From positions 310,001-374,000 of the forward strand of contig NZ_JAGFBU010000004.1 of assembly GCF_017948675.1 (NCBI RefSeq): DNA of 64,000 nt, written 5' to 3'. Source of the stretch: Flavobacterium flabelliforme (GTDB lineage: Bacteria > Bacteroidota > Bacteroidia > Flavobacteriales > Flavobacteriaceae). The number at the start of each line of letters is the position of its first letter. Within the stretch, counting starts at the first letter, position 1. The position numbers were made by a program, and so were the translations under genes. Under the pieces are notes generated by a model that was not told where the DNA came from, did not search any database, and was given only the letters and a program-made list of their open reading frames with translations. Below, piece by piece: positions 36,107 through 45,057 of this stretch.

Positions 36107-36135
36107 TTTGATTCTTGTTGTTTACCGTAGTTTTG
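36107..36135 (+). promoter_or_regulatory. Bacteroidota-type promoter of the TPR/AraC regulator
   Basis: TTTG at 36107-36110 and TAGTTTTG (TAnnTTTG) at 36128-36135 with a 17-nt spacer. The start codon follows at 36152, giving a short leader. It fits the primary sigma consensus of this phylum. Confidence 0.6.
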
Positions 36136-36151
36136 TAAAAAACAAAAAACA

Positions 36152-37864
36152 ATGCGCTACTTTCTTTGTAATAAAAAGCTATTTTTATTTCTATTACCGA
36201 TTATTTTATCCGCACAAGTAAAGGAGACGGATCTTACAAAACTTCCTTATGATGATTTGAAAGAATTATTTCTTAAAAACAATAAAAATAAACAGAAGCA
36301 ATTAGAATATGTCAATTTATTTTTGGCAAAAGCTAAAGATGACAATAGTCCCATTTATAAAGCAAGAGGTTTTTACTTATTATCATTATTACACAAAGGG
36401 GATGAGGCTATTCATTATTTGGATTCTGCAATTAGTTTCTCCAAAAAAACCAATGATTTAAAATTTCCAGCTTATGCTTATTCCAGAAAAGGATACGAAT
36501 TAAAACAACAATCGCGGTATAGAGAGGCCATAGATAATTTTATTTTGGCTGAGAATAGTGCCCACATAAACAATACTGATTTTTACTTTGATGCCAAATT
36601 CTCAATAGCACTATTAAGATCGGAAGAATTGGGTGAAGTAGAAGAGGCATTAGTCTTATATAAAGAATGTTTTAATTACTATAAAGACAAGGATGTAAGG
36701 ATTCCTAAATATTCATTTGCTTATCATGATGTGATTTTTGCACTTGCGGATGCATACAAGTCTTTAAATCAAGTAGATTTAACAAGCTATTATAATAAAT
36801 TAGGGTATCAGGAAGCCAAAATTACCAAGGATGAACAATACTTGTATTTATTTATTCTCAATGAAGGGGCAAATCAGGTTTTAAAAAAGAATTATCCGGC
36901 AGCTTTAGACAGTATTTACAAAGCTTTACCTAAGATGATTGCTTTCAAAGACCAAGGAAATACGCTAGCATCCTATTATTATTTGGGGAAAGCATACGAG
37001 GGTTTAGGTAATAGAATGGCAGCGGTTCAAAATTTCAGTAAAGTAGATTCAATATATAAGGTAACAAAACAAATTACACCTGAGTTTATGGGAGGGTATT
37101 CGTTCTTGATACAGCATTATAAGACTAAAGGCGACAAAGAAAACCAATTAAAGTACATCAATACCTATATGACTATTGACAGTATTTTACAGAAAAATTA
37201 TAAAGTACTAACTAAAAAACTGAAAAAAGAATATGATACTCCAAATTTACTAGTGGAAAAAGCCACATTAATCGAATCGTTGCAAAATGAAAAAGTAGTT
37301 TTCTATATGACCATAGGAATTTTAACCGTTTTGGTAGTATGGATCGGGGGATTTGGTTTTTATCAATACCGACTTAAAAAACAATACCATTCGCAATTTG
37401 AAAAAATTATGCAACAAACTAAAGGAACTGTAGAATCTGAAATACAGTCTCCCCAAGTTAGCGAAACCACTGTGAGTAATAAGAAATACGAAACTATTGG
37501 TATTGCAGAAGAAGTAGTGCATCAAATTCTGGAAAGATTGCAGCTTTTTGAGAATCAAAAAGGATTTTTAGACGCTACTATTACGATACAAAAAGTAGCT
37601 ACGACTTTAAATACAAATAGCAAATACTTGTCTAAAATTATTAATGCATATAAAGAAAAATCTTTTGTTCAATACATCAACGATTTCAGAATAGAGTATG
37701 CCACAATCCAGTTGAAAAACGATCCCAAATTGCGAAATTATACCATACAAGCATTGGCTTTGGAATTTGGTTTTAACAATGCTGAATCTTTTTCAACGGC
37801 TTTTTATAAAAAAAATAGAATTAAGCCTACTTATTTTATAAAGGAACTAGCTATGGTTAAATAA
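36152..37864 (+). CDS. TPR-transmembrane-AraC HTH regulator
   Basis: A 570 aa protein. An N-terminal signal or anchor (FLFLLPIILSAQ) is followed by an alpha-helical TPR-type region (about 30-365; for example AYSRKGYELKQQSRYREAID and YYYLGKAYEGLGNRMAAV), a single TM segment (about 385-405, TIGILTVLVVWIGGFGFY) and a C-terminal AraC-type HTH (about 465-570; ATTLNTNSKYLSKIIN and ALALEFGFNNAESFSTAFY). This is the one-component membrane-spanning sensor design often seen in flavobacteria. It lies immediately upstream of the lanthipeptide-type operon and divergent from peptides D-C, so it likely regulates one or both. Confidence 0.85.
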   Translation: MRYFLCNKKLFLFLLPIILSAQVKETDLTKLPYDDLKELFLKNNKNKQKQLEYVNLFLAKAKDDNSPIYKARGFYLLSLLHKGDEAIHYLDSAISFSKKTNDLKFPAYAYSRKGYELKQQSRYREAIDNFILAENSAHINNTDFYFDAKFSIALLRSEELGEVEEALVLYKECFNYYKDKDVRIPKYSFAYHDVIFALADAYKSLNQVDLTSYYNKLGYQEAKITKDEQYLYLFILNEGANQVLKKNYPAALDSIYKALPKMIAFKDQGNTLASYYYLGKAYEGLGNRMAAVQNFSKVDSIYKVTKQITPEFMGGYSFLIQHYKTKGDKENQLKYINTYMTIDSILQKNYKVLTKKLKKEYDTPNLLVEKATLIESLQNEKVVFYMTIGILTVLVVWIGGFGFYQYRLKKQYHSQFEKIMQQTKGTVESEIQSPQVSETTVSNKKYETIGIAEEVVHQILERLQLFENQKGFLDATITIQKVATTLNTNSKYLSKIINAYKEKSFVQYINDFRIEYATIQLKNDPKLRNYTIQALALEFGFNNAESFSTAFYKKNRIKPTYFIKELAMVK

Positions 37865-37910
37865 AATAAATTGTTTGTATCCAGCAATTTACAAATAATT
37901 CGATATCGAA

Positions 37911-37935
37911 ATTCGCGGAATCTCGATAAGCGAAT
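37911..37935 (+). promoter_or_regulatory. Inverted repeat, possible operator of the lanthipeptide-type operon
   Basis: ATTCGC (37911-37916) and GCGAAT (37930-37935) form an inverted repeat around GAATCTCGATA. Just upstream is the perfect palindrome TTCGATATCGAA (37899-37910). The core resembles GAATTTCGATA at 36000-36010. It lies 11 nt before the -33 element of the promoter. Confidence 0.45.
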
Positions 37936-37945
37936 CAAATTTTTA

Positions 37946-37976
37946 TTTGAATGAACAGCAGGGAGCTATAAATTTG
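37946..37976 (+). promoter_or_regulatory. Bacteroidota-type promoter of the lanthipeptide-type operon
   Basis: TTTG at 37946-37949 and TAAATTTG (TAnnTTTG) at 37969-37976 with a 19-nt spacer, a full consensus match. The precursor start lies 30 nt downstream at 38006. Confidence 0.7.
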
Positions 37977-38005
37977 AGGTCATAAACTTTAGAAAAAATA
38001 TAAAA

Positions 38006-38185
38006 GTGAAAACAATTAAAAAGCAGGCCTTAAGCAACAAGTTTAATTTAGAAAAAATGAAAGTAGCTAAATTAGAAAATTTACATTTGGTTAATGGCGG
38101 TAACAATGCATTAGCATTTGATGGCGATGTGGCAACAGTAACTCAAAGTAAAAAAGCTGAGACAGTGAATACCATTAGTTATTAA
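38006..38185 (+). CDS. Class I lanthipeptide-type precursor without cysteine
   Basis: A 59 aa gene starting with GTG at 38006 (a shorter ATG start exists at 38057). The leader has FNLEKMKVAKLENLHLV and ends in Asn-Gly-Gly (30-32), as in Bacteroidota class I lanthipeptide leaders. The 27-residue core (NNALAFDGDVATVTQSKK, then AETVNTISY) contains six Ser/Thr and no Cys, so LanB-type enzymes could dehydrate it but no lanthionine can form. It is the first gene of the operon, 42 nt before the S8 protease gene. The position and leader make it the probable substrate of the split LanB. Too short to be found by length-filtered gene calling. Confidence 0.75.
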   Translation: MKTIKKQALSNKFNLEKMKVAKLENLHLVNGGNNALAFDGDVATVTQSKKAETVNTISY

Positions 38186-38227
38186 TGTTTTTGGAATTAC
38201 ATTTTAAAGATATCTAATTAAGAATTT

Positions 38228-39931
38228 ATGAAGTCAGTTTATATTTTTATTCTTGTTGTCCTATTTATTGTAAGTTGTAATATAGTCAAGAATCCCAAAA
38301 ACGGTTACATTATTTCAGCTAATAAGATGGAAGCTTCAAAGATTGCGTTGCAAAATTGGTATCATAAAGATTATCAGCATGATGCTATACCGGGTATTTC
38401 TTTAGAAAAATTTTATAAGCAGAATTTAAAAAGCGCAAAAAGTAAAAGTGTAATAGTGGCTGTTATAGATACTCAAATCGACGTTAACCATGAAGACCTG
38501 AAGGGGCAATTATGGACTAACACTAAAGAAATTCCCAACAATGGGATTGATGATGACCATAATGGATATATAGATGATGTCAATGGATGGAATTTTTTGG
38601 GGACTAAAAGTGGTGGTTATGTAGTTTGGGCTAATTTTGAGTATACCAGATTAGTAAGAGACTGGGAGTCTTTTTTTAAGGATAAAACAGAATCTCAAAT
38701 ATCTGCTCAAGATCGATCTAACTACAAGGATTATCTTAAGGCTTTAACGAAACTTGAACAAGAAGCGATATATTACAATAACTGGCTTAAATCTTTAAAA
38801 TACAGTGTAGTTACTTATCCCGCAGCCAAAGACAGTTTGAAGCATTATTTCCCAAAAGAAGATTACACTTATCAGCAATTAGATAGTTTGTATCAGAAGT
38901 ACAAGATTAATGATAAAACATTTCGAAAAAGACGAGAAGATGGGGATATGGATATTGGAGCGATGATTGGTTTTATGAAAGCAAGATTCGATTTCAATGA
39001 AAAATCTTTAGAGGATGTCAAAGAAAATGAAGCCCAGATAGATTCGATTGTAAACAAAAATTTAAACATTTACTTTGATGAAAGAAGTGGATTAGATGAT
39101 AACCCTAAAATCTTAGGGAGGGGTTATGGAAATAACAACGTTAGTAATACTAAAGCGGGACATAGGCTCCTTCAGGATCATGGGACAAAAGTATCAGGTA
39201 TTATTGCAGCCGATAGAAAAAATAATTTTGGGATAAAAGGGATAGCCCAAAACGTAAAAATCATGCCTTTGAATATCTCTGCGTCTGGGGACGAACATGA
39301 TAAAGATATTGCTATGGCGATATATTATGCCGTAAATAATGGGGCGAAGGTAATCAATATGTCTTTTGGAAAAGAGTTTTCATTACACAAAGAATGGGTA
39401 TTTGACGCATTTCAATATGCTGAACAACATAATGTATTAATAGTTCACAGTGCAGGAAACAATAGTTTTAATGTTGATGAGAATCCTTATTACCCAACTG
39501 ACGTCGCTTATGATGGATCAAAAGAAATTTGTCAAAATTTTATTAATGTAGGTTCTATCTCTTCTAAATTGGATCGCACTTTTGTGTCCGGTTTTTCAAA
39601 TTATGGCAAACTGAATGTTGATTTATTTGCTCCAGGAGAAGAAATATATAGTACATCGGCAAGTAATTCATACAAAGTAGACGCAGGCACCTCATTAGCT
39701 GCGCCAATGGTTTCAGGGACGGCAGCTTTGATTTGGTCGTATTATCCTAGTCTTACGGTAACTGAGGTAAAACAAATCATTCTGGATTCGGGTACTGCTT
39801 ATGATCTAGAAGTTCTATTTCCCGGTGGAGAAGGTAAAAGGGTAAAGTTTTCGGAACTTTCCAAGTCAGGGAAAGTTTTGAATGTTTACAATGCGATGGA
39901 GCGTGCGAAAGAAGTGAGTAAAAAGAAATGA
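38228..39931 (+). CDS. S8 (subtilisin-like) serine protease lipoprotein, LanP-like
   Basis: A 567 aa protein with a lipobox at Cys17 (FIVSC). Catalytic Asp81 in AVIDTQIDVNHED, His318 in QDHGTKVSGI and Ser489 in GTSLAAPM form the subtilase triad. About 235 residues separate the Asp and His blocks, far more than the usual 30-40, forming a long Asn/Lys-rich insertion (residues 120-300). Cell-envelope anchoring with lantibiotic neighbours suggests leader cleavage outside the cytoplasm. The stop codon overlaps the LanB start (ATGA). Confidence 0.9.
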   Translation: MKSVYIFILVVLFIVSCNIVKNPKNGYIISANKMEASKIALQNWYHKDYQHDAIPGISLEKFYKQNLKSAKSKSVIVAVIDTQIDVNHEDLKGQLWTNTKEIPNNGIDDDHNGYIDDVNGWNFLGTKSGGYVVWANFEYTRLVRDWESFFKDKTESQISAQDRSNYKDYLKALTKLEQEAIYYNNWLKSLKYSVVTYPAAKDSLKHYFPKEDYTYQQLDSLYQKYKINDKTFRKRREDGDMDIGAMIGFMKARFDFNEKSLEDVKENEAQIDSIVNKNLNIYFDERSGLDDNPKILGRGYGNNNVSNTKAGHRLLQDHGTKVSGIIAADRKNNFGIKGIAQNVKIMPLNISASGDEHDKDIAMAIYYAVNNGAKVINMSFGKEFSLHKEWVFDAFQYAEQHNVLIVHSAGNNSFNVDENPYYPTDVAYDGSKEICQNFINVGSISSKLDRTFVSGFSNYGKLNVDLFAPGEEIYSTSASNSYKVDAGTSLAAPMVSGTAALIWSYYPSLTVTEVKQIILDSGTAYDLEVLFPGGEGKRVKFSELSKSGKVLNVYNAMERAKEVSKKK

Positions 39932-42144
39932 TAACGAATAACTATCAAATTCTGCCTTTTTCGCAATATGTTTTAAGAACCCCTTTATTTCCATTGTCTT
40001 TCTATTGTGATATATTGAAAAATTATTCTCAAGAGGCCTTATTGTTGCAATTTGAAAATCCTTATGTTAAAGAAGCCATTCGTATAGCTTCGCCAGAACT
40101 GTTAACGGCTTTGGAAAAATGGAAATCAGACCCTTGCAGTCTATCAGATAAAAAAAGGAATGGACTGGAGCTCAGTTTGTTGAAATATATTGCCCGATTG
40201 TCGGCTCGTTGTACTCCTTTCGGTTTATTTGCAGGTTGTTCAGTGGGCAAAATAACTTCTGAAACGAACATTATACTCCATTCAGTAGAACATTTCAGTC
40301 GTTTTACACAATTTGACATGCAATTTTGGGTGGCAGTTTTACATCAATTTGCTTCACGTAAAGAAGTTGGAAAGCATCTTAAATATTATCCCAATAATTC
40401 CATTTATTCTCTTGGTGACTTTTACCGTTATGTTGAATATAACTATGTGAAAACAAAACGAGAACATACTATTACAGCATTACGAAAAACATCACTTTTA
40501 AGTGATTTATTATTTCAAGCAAAATCAGGATTAACTTTTGACGAAATGGTTTGTCTTCTGGTCGATGATGATTCTGAAGCAGCCGAAGCTTTTGAATATA
40601 TTAATCAGCTTATCGATTTTCAGTTTCTGGTTAGTGAATTGGATGCAACAGTAACAGGCAGTGATGAGTGGGGACGTGTTTTTTCAATTATTGATAAAAT
40701 TTCGAATTTAAAAGAAGAGACTGCACTTTTACAAAGGATAAAAAAGCAATTCGCGGCATTAGATCAAAAGCTTGTCCCTTCAGGAAAAAGCTATGAAGCT
40801 ATAAAGAATTTAATTCAAAAACTAGGTGTAGCTTATGATGAAAAATATCTTTTTCAAACCGATTTAAACACAGCTGCTTCAATAAGTACCTTGAGTACTA
40901 GTTCTCAAAAGAAAGTCTTGCAAGCAGTTCGTTTTTTAAACGGAGTTCGCAAGCAAAAGAAGTATGAAAACCACAAGAATTTCATAAAAGCATTCAGTCA
41001 AAGGTACGAATCCCGTGAAATGCCATTGTCAACAGTTTTAGATACTGAAACTGGGATTGGCTATCTTCAAAACTCAGAAATGAATGATACACATGATATT
41101 TTGGAAAAGTTTTCTTTTAAAAGTAAAGGTCAGGAAGAAGAAAATCAATCGTGGACTACTTATGATTTTATGATAGAGAAAAAACTGCGGGAATGCATTC
41201 TGAAAAAAGAAAAAGTAGTATCGCTTTCTGATAATGATTTTCCGGATTTTGATCCTAATTGGAATAATGCACCAGCTACTTTTTCGGTAATGATTGAAAT
41301 TGCATTGAGTCATGATAAAGAAATTATAGTAATTGAATCTTCGGGAGATGTTAGTGCAACAAAATTATTAGGGCGTTTTTGCAATGGAAACGATGCCGTT
41401 TATAATTTGACCAGTGAAATTGTTGCAAAAGAAGTAGCCTATCATTCTGATAAAATTTTGGCTGAAATAGTTCATATTCCGGAATCAAGAACGGGAAATA
41501 TATTGAGAAGACCCGTTTTAAGAGCGTATGAAATTGCCTATTTGGCTAGTACGGGGGTACACCAAGACAAGAAGATTGATTTAAATGATTTAATGATTTC
41601 GATACGCAACAACAAAATTATTTTGCGATCTAAGAAACACAATAAAGAAGTTATTCCTTGTTTATCAAATGCTCATAATTATTCTAATAAATCGCTGCCT
41701 ATTTATCATTTCTTATGTGATCTGCAATCTCAAGATGTAAAGCCCATTTATAGCTTCAGTTGGGGTGTTTTAGAAACACATTATGATTTTTTTCCAAGGG
41801 TTGATTATAAAGGGGTACTACTTTCAAAATCAAAATGGATTGTAATTAAAACTGAAATCATGTCTTTTTATAAAATGGATGGCAATCAATTATTTGAAGC
41901 TTTTTCGATTTGGAGAAAACAACGAAGCATTCCTCGCTTTGTAAATTGGGTCTATTTTGATAACACCTTATTAATTGATTTTGAAAAAGAAATTGGGATC
42001 CAGCTATTTTTAAAATCAGTAGTAAATCATACAAAAATTACTTTAGAAGAATTTTTATTTACAGAAGAGTCTATTGTGAAAAACAGGAATGGAGACAAAT
42101 TTAGCAATCAGTTTATATTATCATTTTATAAAGAGCAATTGTAA
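39928..42144 (+). CDS. Lantibiotic dehydratase, glutamylation (Lant_dehydr_N-type) half
   Basis: A 738 aa protein. The region at about residues 85-105 reads ARLSARCTPFGLFAGCSVGK, the RxTPFGxFAG hallmark of LanB N-terminal domains. Full LanB proteins of about 1000 aa also hold the elimination domain; here that is a separate gene, so this protein should only glutamylate Ser/Thr using glutamyl-tRNA. The gene starts within the S8 protease stop (4-nt overlap) and ends 3 nt before the next gene: strict operon. Cytoplasmic. Confidence 0.92.
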   Translation: MITNNYQILPFSQYVLRTPLFPLSFYCDILKNYSQEALLLQFENPYVKEAIRIASPELLTALEKWKSDPCSLSDKKRNGLELSLLKYIARLSARCTPFGLFAGCSVGKITSETNIILHSVEHFSRFTQFDMQFWVAVLHQFASRKEVGKHLKYYPNNSIYSLGDFYRYVEYNYVKTKREHTITALRKTSLLSDLLFQAKSGLTFDEMVCLLVDDDSEAAEAFEYINQLIDFQFLVSELDATVTGSDEWGRVFSIIDKISNLKEETALLQRIKKQFAALDQKLVPSGKSYEAIKNLIQKLGVAYDEKYLFQTDLNTAASISTLSTSSQKKVLQAVRFLNGVRKQKKYENHKNFIKAFSQRYESREMPLSTVLDTETGIGYLQNSEMNDTHDILEKFSFKSKGQEEENQSWTTYDFMIEKKLRECILKKEKVVSLSDNDFPDFDPNWNNAPATFSVMIEIALSHDKEIIVIESSGDVSATKLLGRFCNGNDAVYNLTSEIVAKEVAYHSDKILAEIVHIPESRTGNILRRPVLRAYEIAYLASTGVHQDKKIDLNDLMISIRNNKIILRSKKHNKEVIPCLSNAHNYSNKSLPIYHFLCDLQSQDVKPIYSFSWGVLETHYDFFPRVDYKGVLLSKSKWIVIKTEIMSFYKMDGNQLFEAFSIWRKQRSIPRFVNWVYFDNTLLIDFEKEIGIQLFLKSVVNHTKITLEEFLFTEESIVKNRNGDKFSNQFILSFYKEQL

Positions 42145-42147
42145 AGA

Positions 42148-43002
42148 ATGAAAAGGGATTTTTGTTTAGGAAGTGAATGGTTGTATTATAAAATATATAC
42201 CGGTGTGAAAACCGCAGATCTTGTTTTGCTTGAAAAACTATATCCGGTTATTTTTGATTTAAAAGAAGAAAAAATAATTGACAAATGGTTTTTTATCCGA
42301 TACAAAGATCCTAGCGAACATATAAGAATTCGATTTAATTGTAAAAGCCCGGGAGCCGTATCAAGCGTAATTGCAAAAATTTATCCCGTTTTAAATAAAT
42401 TGCTTGAAAAAAATATTGTATGGAAAGTACAGACAGATACTTATCAAAGAGAAATTGAAAGGTATGGCGAAAATACGATGGTCGATTCAGAATCTCTTTT
42501 TTGGCATGATAGTGAAATGGTTTTAGGCTATTTAGCTCTAAAATCTTCTTTCGAAAAAAATGAAATGCAGCTAATTTTTAGTTTTACTGCTATTGATAGT
42601 TTTTTAAACTCATTTTCGTTGACCAATACTGATAAATTATTTTTGATGGATGAGCTACAAACGTCTTTCAAGTGTGAGTTTCATGCAGATAAAGTTTTGA
42701 AAAAAGAAATGGATAAACACTATAGGGAACTATGGCAGGATATAGATGATTTTCTAACTGGAAAAGCACAAAACCAATTTCCCGAAATATTCAAAATAAT
42801 TCAGCATAAAAAAAGCAAAATTTCAGCGATTGTAGCAGCTGTTCAGGTAGAGATACAAATCCCGTTTTTGGATTTTTTAAGAAGCCATATTCATATGATT
42901 GTAAATAGGCAGTTTACCTCCAGACAACGACAATATGAATTGATTATCTATGATCATTTATATAGGTATTATAAAATGATTGAAAATCGATTTAACTTGT
43001 AA
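42148..43002 (+). CDS. Thiopeptide-type/LanB elimination domain protein (SpaB_C-like)
   Basis: A 284 aa protein beginning SEWLYYKIYTGVKTADLVL and with WFFIRYKDPSEHIRIRF near residue 45, typical of the 'thiopeptide-type bacteriocin biosynthesis' domain that eliminates glutamate to yield dehydroalanine or dehydrobutyrine. It completes the split LanB of the preceding gene. Its last 11 nt overlap the end of a convergent integrase remnant on the minus strand, which indicates that the operon now ends at a recombination junction. No LanC or transporter follows. Confidence 0.92.
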   Translation: MKRDFCLGSEWLYYKIYTGVKTADLVLLEKLYPVIFDLKEEKIIDKWFFIRYKDPSEHIRIRFNCKSPGAVSSVIAKIYPVLNKLLEKNIVWKVQTDTYQREIERYGENTMVDSESLFWHDSEMVLGYLALKSSFEKNEMQLIFSFTAIDSFLNSFSLTNTDKLFLMDELQTSFKCEFHADKVLKKEMDKHYRELWQDIDDFLTGKAQNQFPEIFKIIQHKKSKISAIVAAVQVEIQIPFLDFLRSHIHMIVNRQFTSRQRQYELIIYDHLYRYYKMIENRFNL

Positions 43003-43335
43003 GGTTATTATTGTTTTTCCACTGAATTTCGTAATCAAATTTTGTTTTAAGTTCTATATTATTCATTTTAAACTTAGCCATTATCATATGTTCACTAATT
43101 TTATCCTCAAAAATTTTTACATAATGGTGGGAAATCCGGAGCCATTTGTGTCCAAACATTTTCTTAACACTTTCTATCGGAACTCCGTTAGTAAGCGTTA
43201 TAGACTTCGAAAATGATTATCTAGCTACGTGAGTGTAATTTCTTTCTAAATGTCGCAAACGGCTCTAATTTCTTTCAAATAGTTATTGATGTTCTGATTA
43301 CGAAAGACAGGTAGAATTATATCTGCATTAATGCA
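42992..43335 (-). pseudogene. Tyrosine recombinase, C-terminal remnant
   Basis: The minus frame ending at 42992 reads ITLTNGVPIESVKKMFGHKW, LRISHHYVKIFEDKISEHM and continues about 30 residues. This is the end of a Bacteroidota tyrosine recombinase with its catalytic His (GHKW) and Tyr (HHYVKI) still present. Upstream, other frames give NQNINNYLKEIRAVC, also typical of these enzymes. Stops and frame changes at 43200-43270 make it inactive. It is distinct from, and next to, the intact integrase at 43629-44960. Confidence 0.85.
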
Positions 43336-43487
43336 TTTAGGATGGCTAGCATATCTTTGAATGATTATCTACGCAATCGGTAATGATATAATCTTTGACC
43401 TTGTGTAGTTTTCTGTCTATTCTTAAATATCCCATTATGAACATCCATACAAATTACTATATGATCCTTTGTAAGTTTGTGCACATC

Positions 43488-43612
43488 TATATGGACGATA
43501 AAAGACTAAACGTTTGGCATTTTGCTCTTTTACTTGCTATATTAAGTTTAGGATATAGACAGGGACAAAAACAAAATATTAAAGCTATTCACCTCAAGAT
43601 TATGGCTCTATC
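43488..43612 (+). pseudogene. Damaged second copy of the 28211-28525 gene (direct repeat copy 2)
   Basis: 125 nt matching 28265-28389 without gaps, coding YMDDKRLNVWHFALLLAILS but with divergent ends and a stop shortly after (ISTstop). It sits between the integrase remnant and the intact integrase, whose stop codon is at 43629. It forms a 15.2-kb bracket with copy 1. Confidence 0.85.
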
Positions 43613-43628
43613 CCAGATAAGTACATAA

Positions 43629-44960
43629 CTAATTTTTAAGGTTAAGCAAATGTGGATCAGACACATTATATTTTTTCTTTATATCTTCTATTTCTTTCTC
43701 TAATCTTCGAAGAATAGCAGCATCAGATTCACACATGTTTGGTTTACTTTTATTTATTCGTTCATTTAACAATGCCATTTCCCGTCCAACTGTAAGCTGC
43801 TCTGTAATTGCATACGCTTCTGTTTGCTTAACTGATGAATGCCCAAGCATTTCTTTAACTACGTTAATTGGGACGTTATTTTGCAACGTAACGGTACTTC
43901 CAAAGGTCCTACGAGCCATGTGTGTATTGAGAGTAAACGGGAAAGCACACAGTAAAGCAATCTCTTTCAAATATTCATTCATTTTTTGATTAGAGGCTAC
44001 AGGCAAGACAGTGCCACGTTGAATACAAAGCGGATGATCTTTATATTTTTCGATTATTTTAAGCGCTTGAGGTAGGAGAGGGACATTAGTTGAAGAGCCT
44101 GTTTTTTGTCTTTCAGACATGATCCATGATTGTTTATCAATACCCACTTTGATATCAGTTTTCTTTAATTGGTAAACATCTATGTAAGCTAGTCCTGTGT
44201 AGCATTGAAAAACGAAAACGTCTCTGACTACATTAAGCCGATCAGTACTGAAATAGTGTCTCTCTAGCTCATATAATTCCTGAGTAGAAAGTGGTTTTTT
44301 TATAATTTTTGATTTTTTACCTTTAAAGTTTTTAAACGGATCTTTTAAAATGACTTCATGATCAATAGCACGTAGTACTATCTTTTTAAAGTTAGCAATA
44401 TATTTTAAGGTCGTATTATTACTGCAATTACGAACTGATCGTAAGTAAAATTCAAAGTCTTTTATAAATGCGAGATTCAAATCAGAAAACTCGAGATCCT
44501 GGGCATTAAATTTAAGTCGAATAAAAGCTTTTAAATGATTAATAGTAATAGTGAAACGATCTAGAGTTCCTTTTGCGTATCCTTTACCCAAAAGAGCCGT
44601 CATTTCATCGTTATGTTTTTGGAACTCTTCAAGTACTTTAGCTCTGTTTGTATTTTTACCTAGAATGTAATCCATAACTTTTTGAGCAGTTATAGGTTTA
44701 CCAGAATACATGTTTTCTGTCTTGTATTCGTTAATTTTAATGATTAATGTATCTAAAAAAAAGTTTAATGCTTTTGCATCCTCTTTAGTACCAATCGCTC
44801 GTTCTGTTTTCTGATCCCAACGTGTAGCTTCCCATTTACGCTTTGTTGAAGTCTCTTTGGGCACACCATCTATTGTAATTCTAAAATAAACAGTTCTAAT
44901 TTTGCTGTTGTTGCTGGTTCTTTTTAAAAAGAATGCCAGTCCAAAACTACTCTCTAACAT
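43629..44960 (-). CDS. Tyrosine-type site-specific integrase of Bacteroidota genomic island
   Basis: A 443 aa recombinase. The N-terminal arm-binding region has TVYFRITIDGVPKETSTKR, a SAM-like domain lies at about 110-210, and the catalytic domain has HMARRTFGSTVTLQNNVP, MLGHSSVKQTEAYA (catalytic His and Tyr). The first arginine position reads CYTGLAYIDVYQL, without Arg, as is usual in this phylum. It reads as intact. The start is 291 nt from tRNA-Tyr, with the gene directed away from the tRNA, an arrangement typical of tRNA-targeted islands. Confidence 0.92.
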   Translation of the reverse strand: MLESSFGLAFFLKRTSNNSKIRTVYFRITIDGVPKETSTKRKWEATRWDQKTERAIGTKEDAKALNFFLDTLIIKINEYKTENMYSGKPITAQKVMDYILGKNTNRAKVLEEFQKHNDEMTALLGKGYAKGTLDRFTITINHLKAFIRLKFNAQDLEFSDLNLAFIKDFEFYLRSVRNCSNNTTLKYIANFKKIVLRAIDHEVILKDPFKNFKGKKSKIIKKPLSTQELYELERHYFSTDRLNVVRDVFVFQCYTGLAYIDVYQLKKTDIKVGIDKQSWIMSERQKTGSSTNVPLLPQALKIIEKYKDHPLCIQRGTVLPVASNQKMNEYLKEIALLCAFPFTLNTHMARRTFGSTVTLQNNVPINVVKEMLGHSSVKQTEAYAITEQLTVGREMALLNERINKSKPNMCESDAAILRRLEKEIEDIKKKYNVSDPHLLNLKN

Positions 44961-45057
44961 AATTCCATTTTTAGGTTAATAAATGTAGAATTATAAGTTA
45001 TTAAAATCAAGTCGTTAAGCTCGTTAACCTCTATAGCTATTGGGTTTTACGCATATT

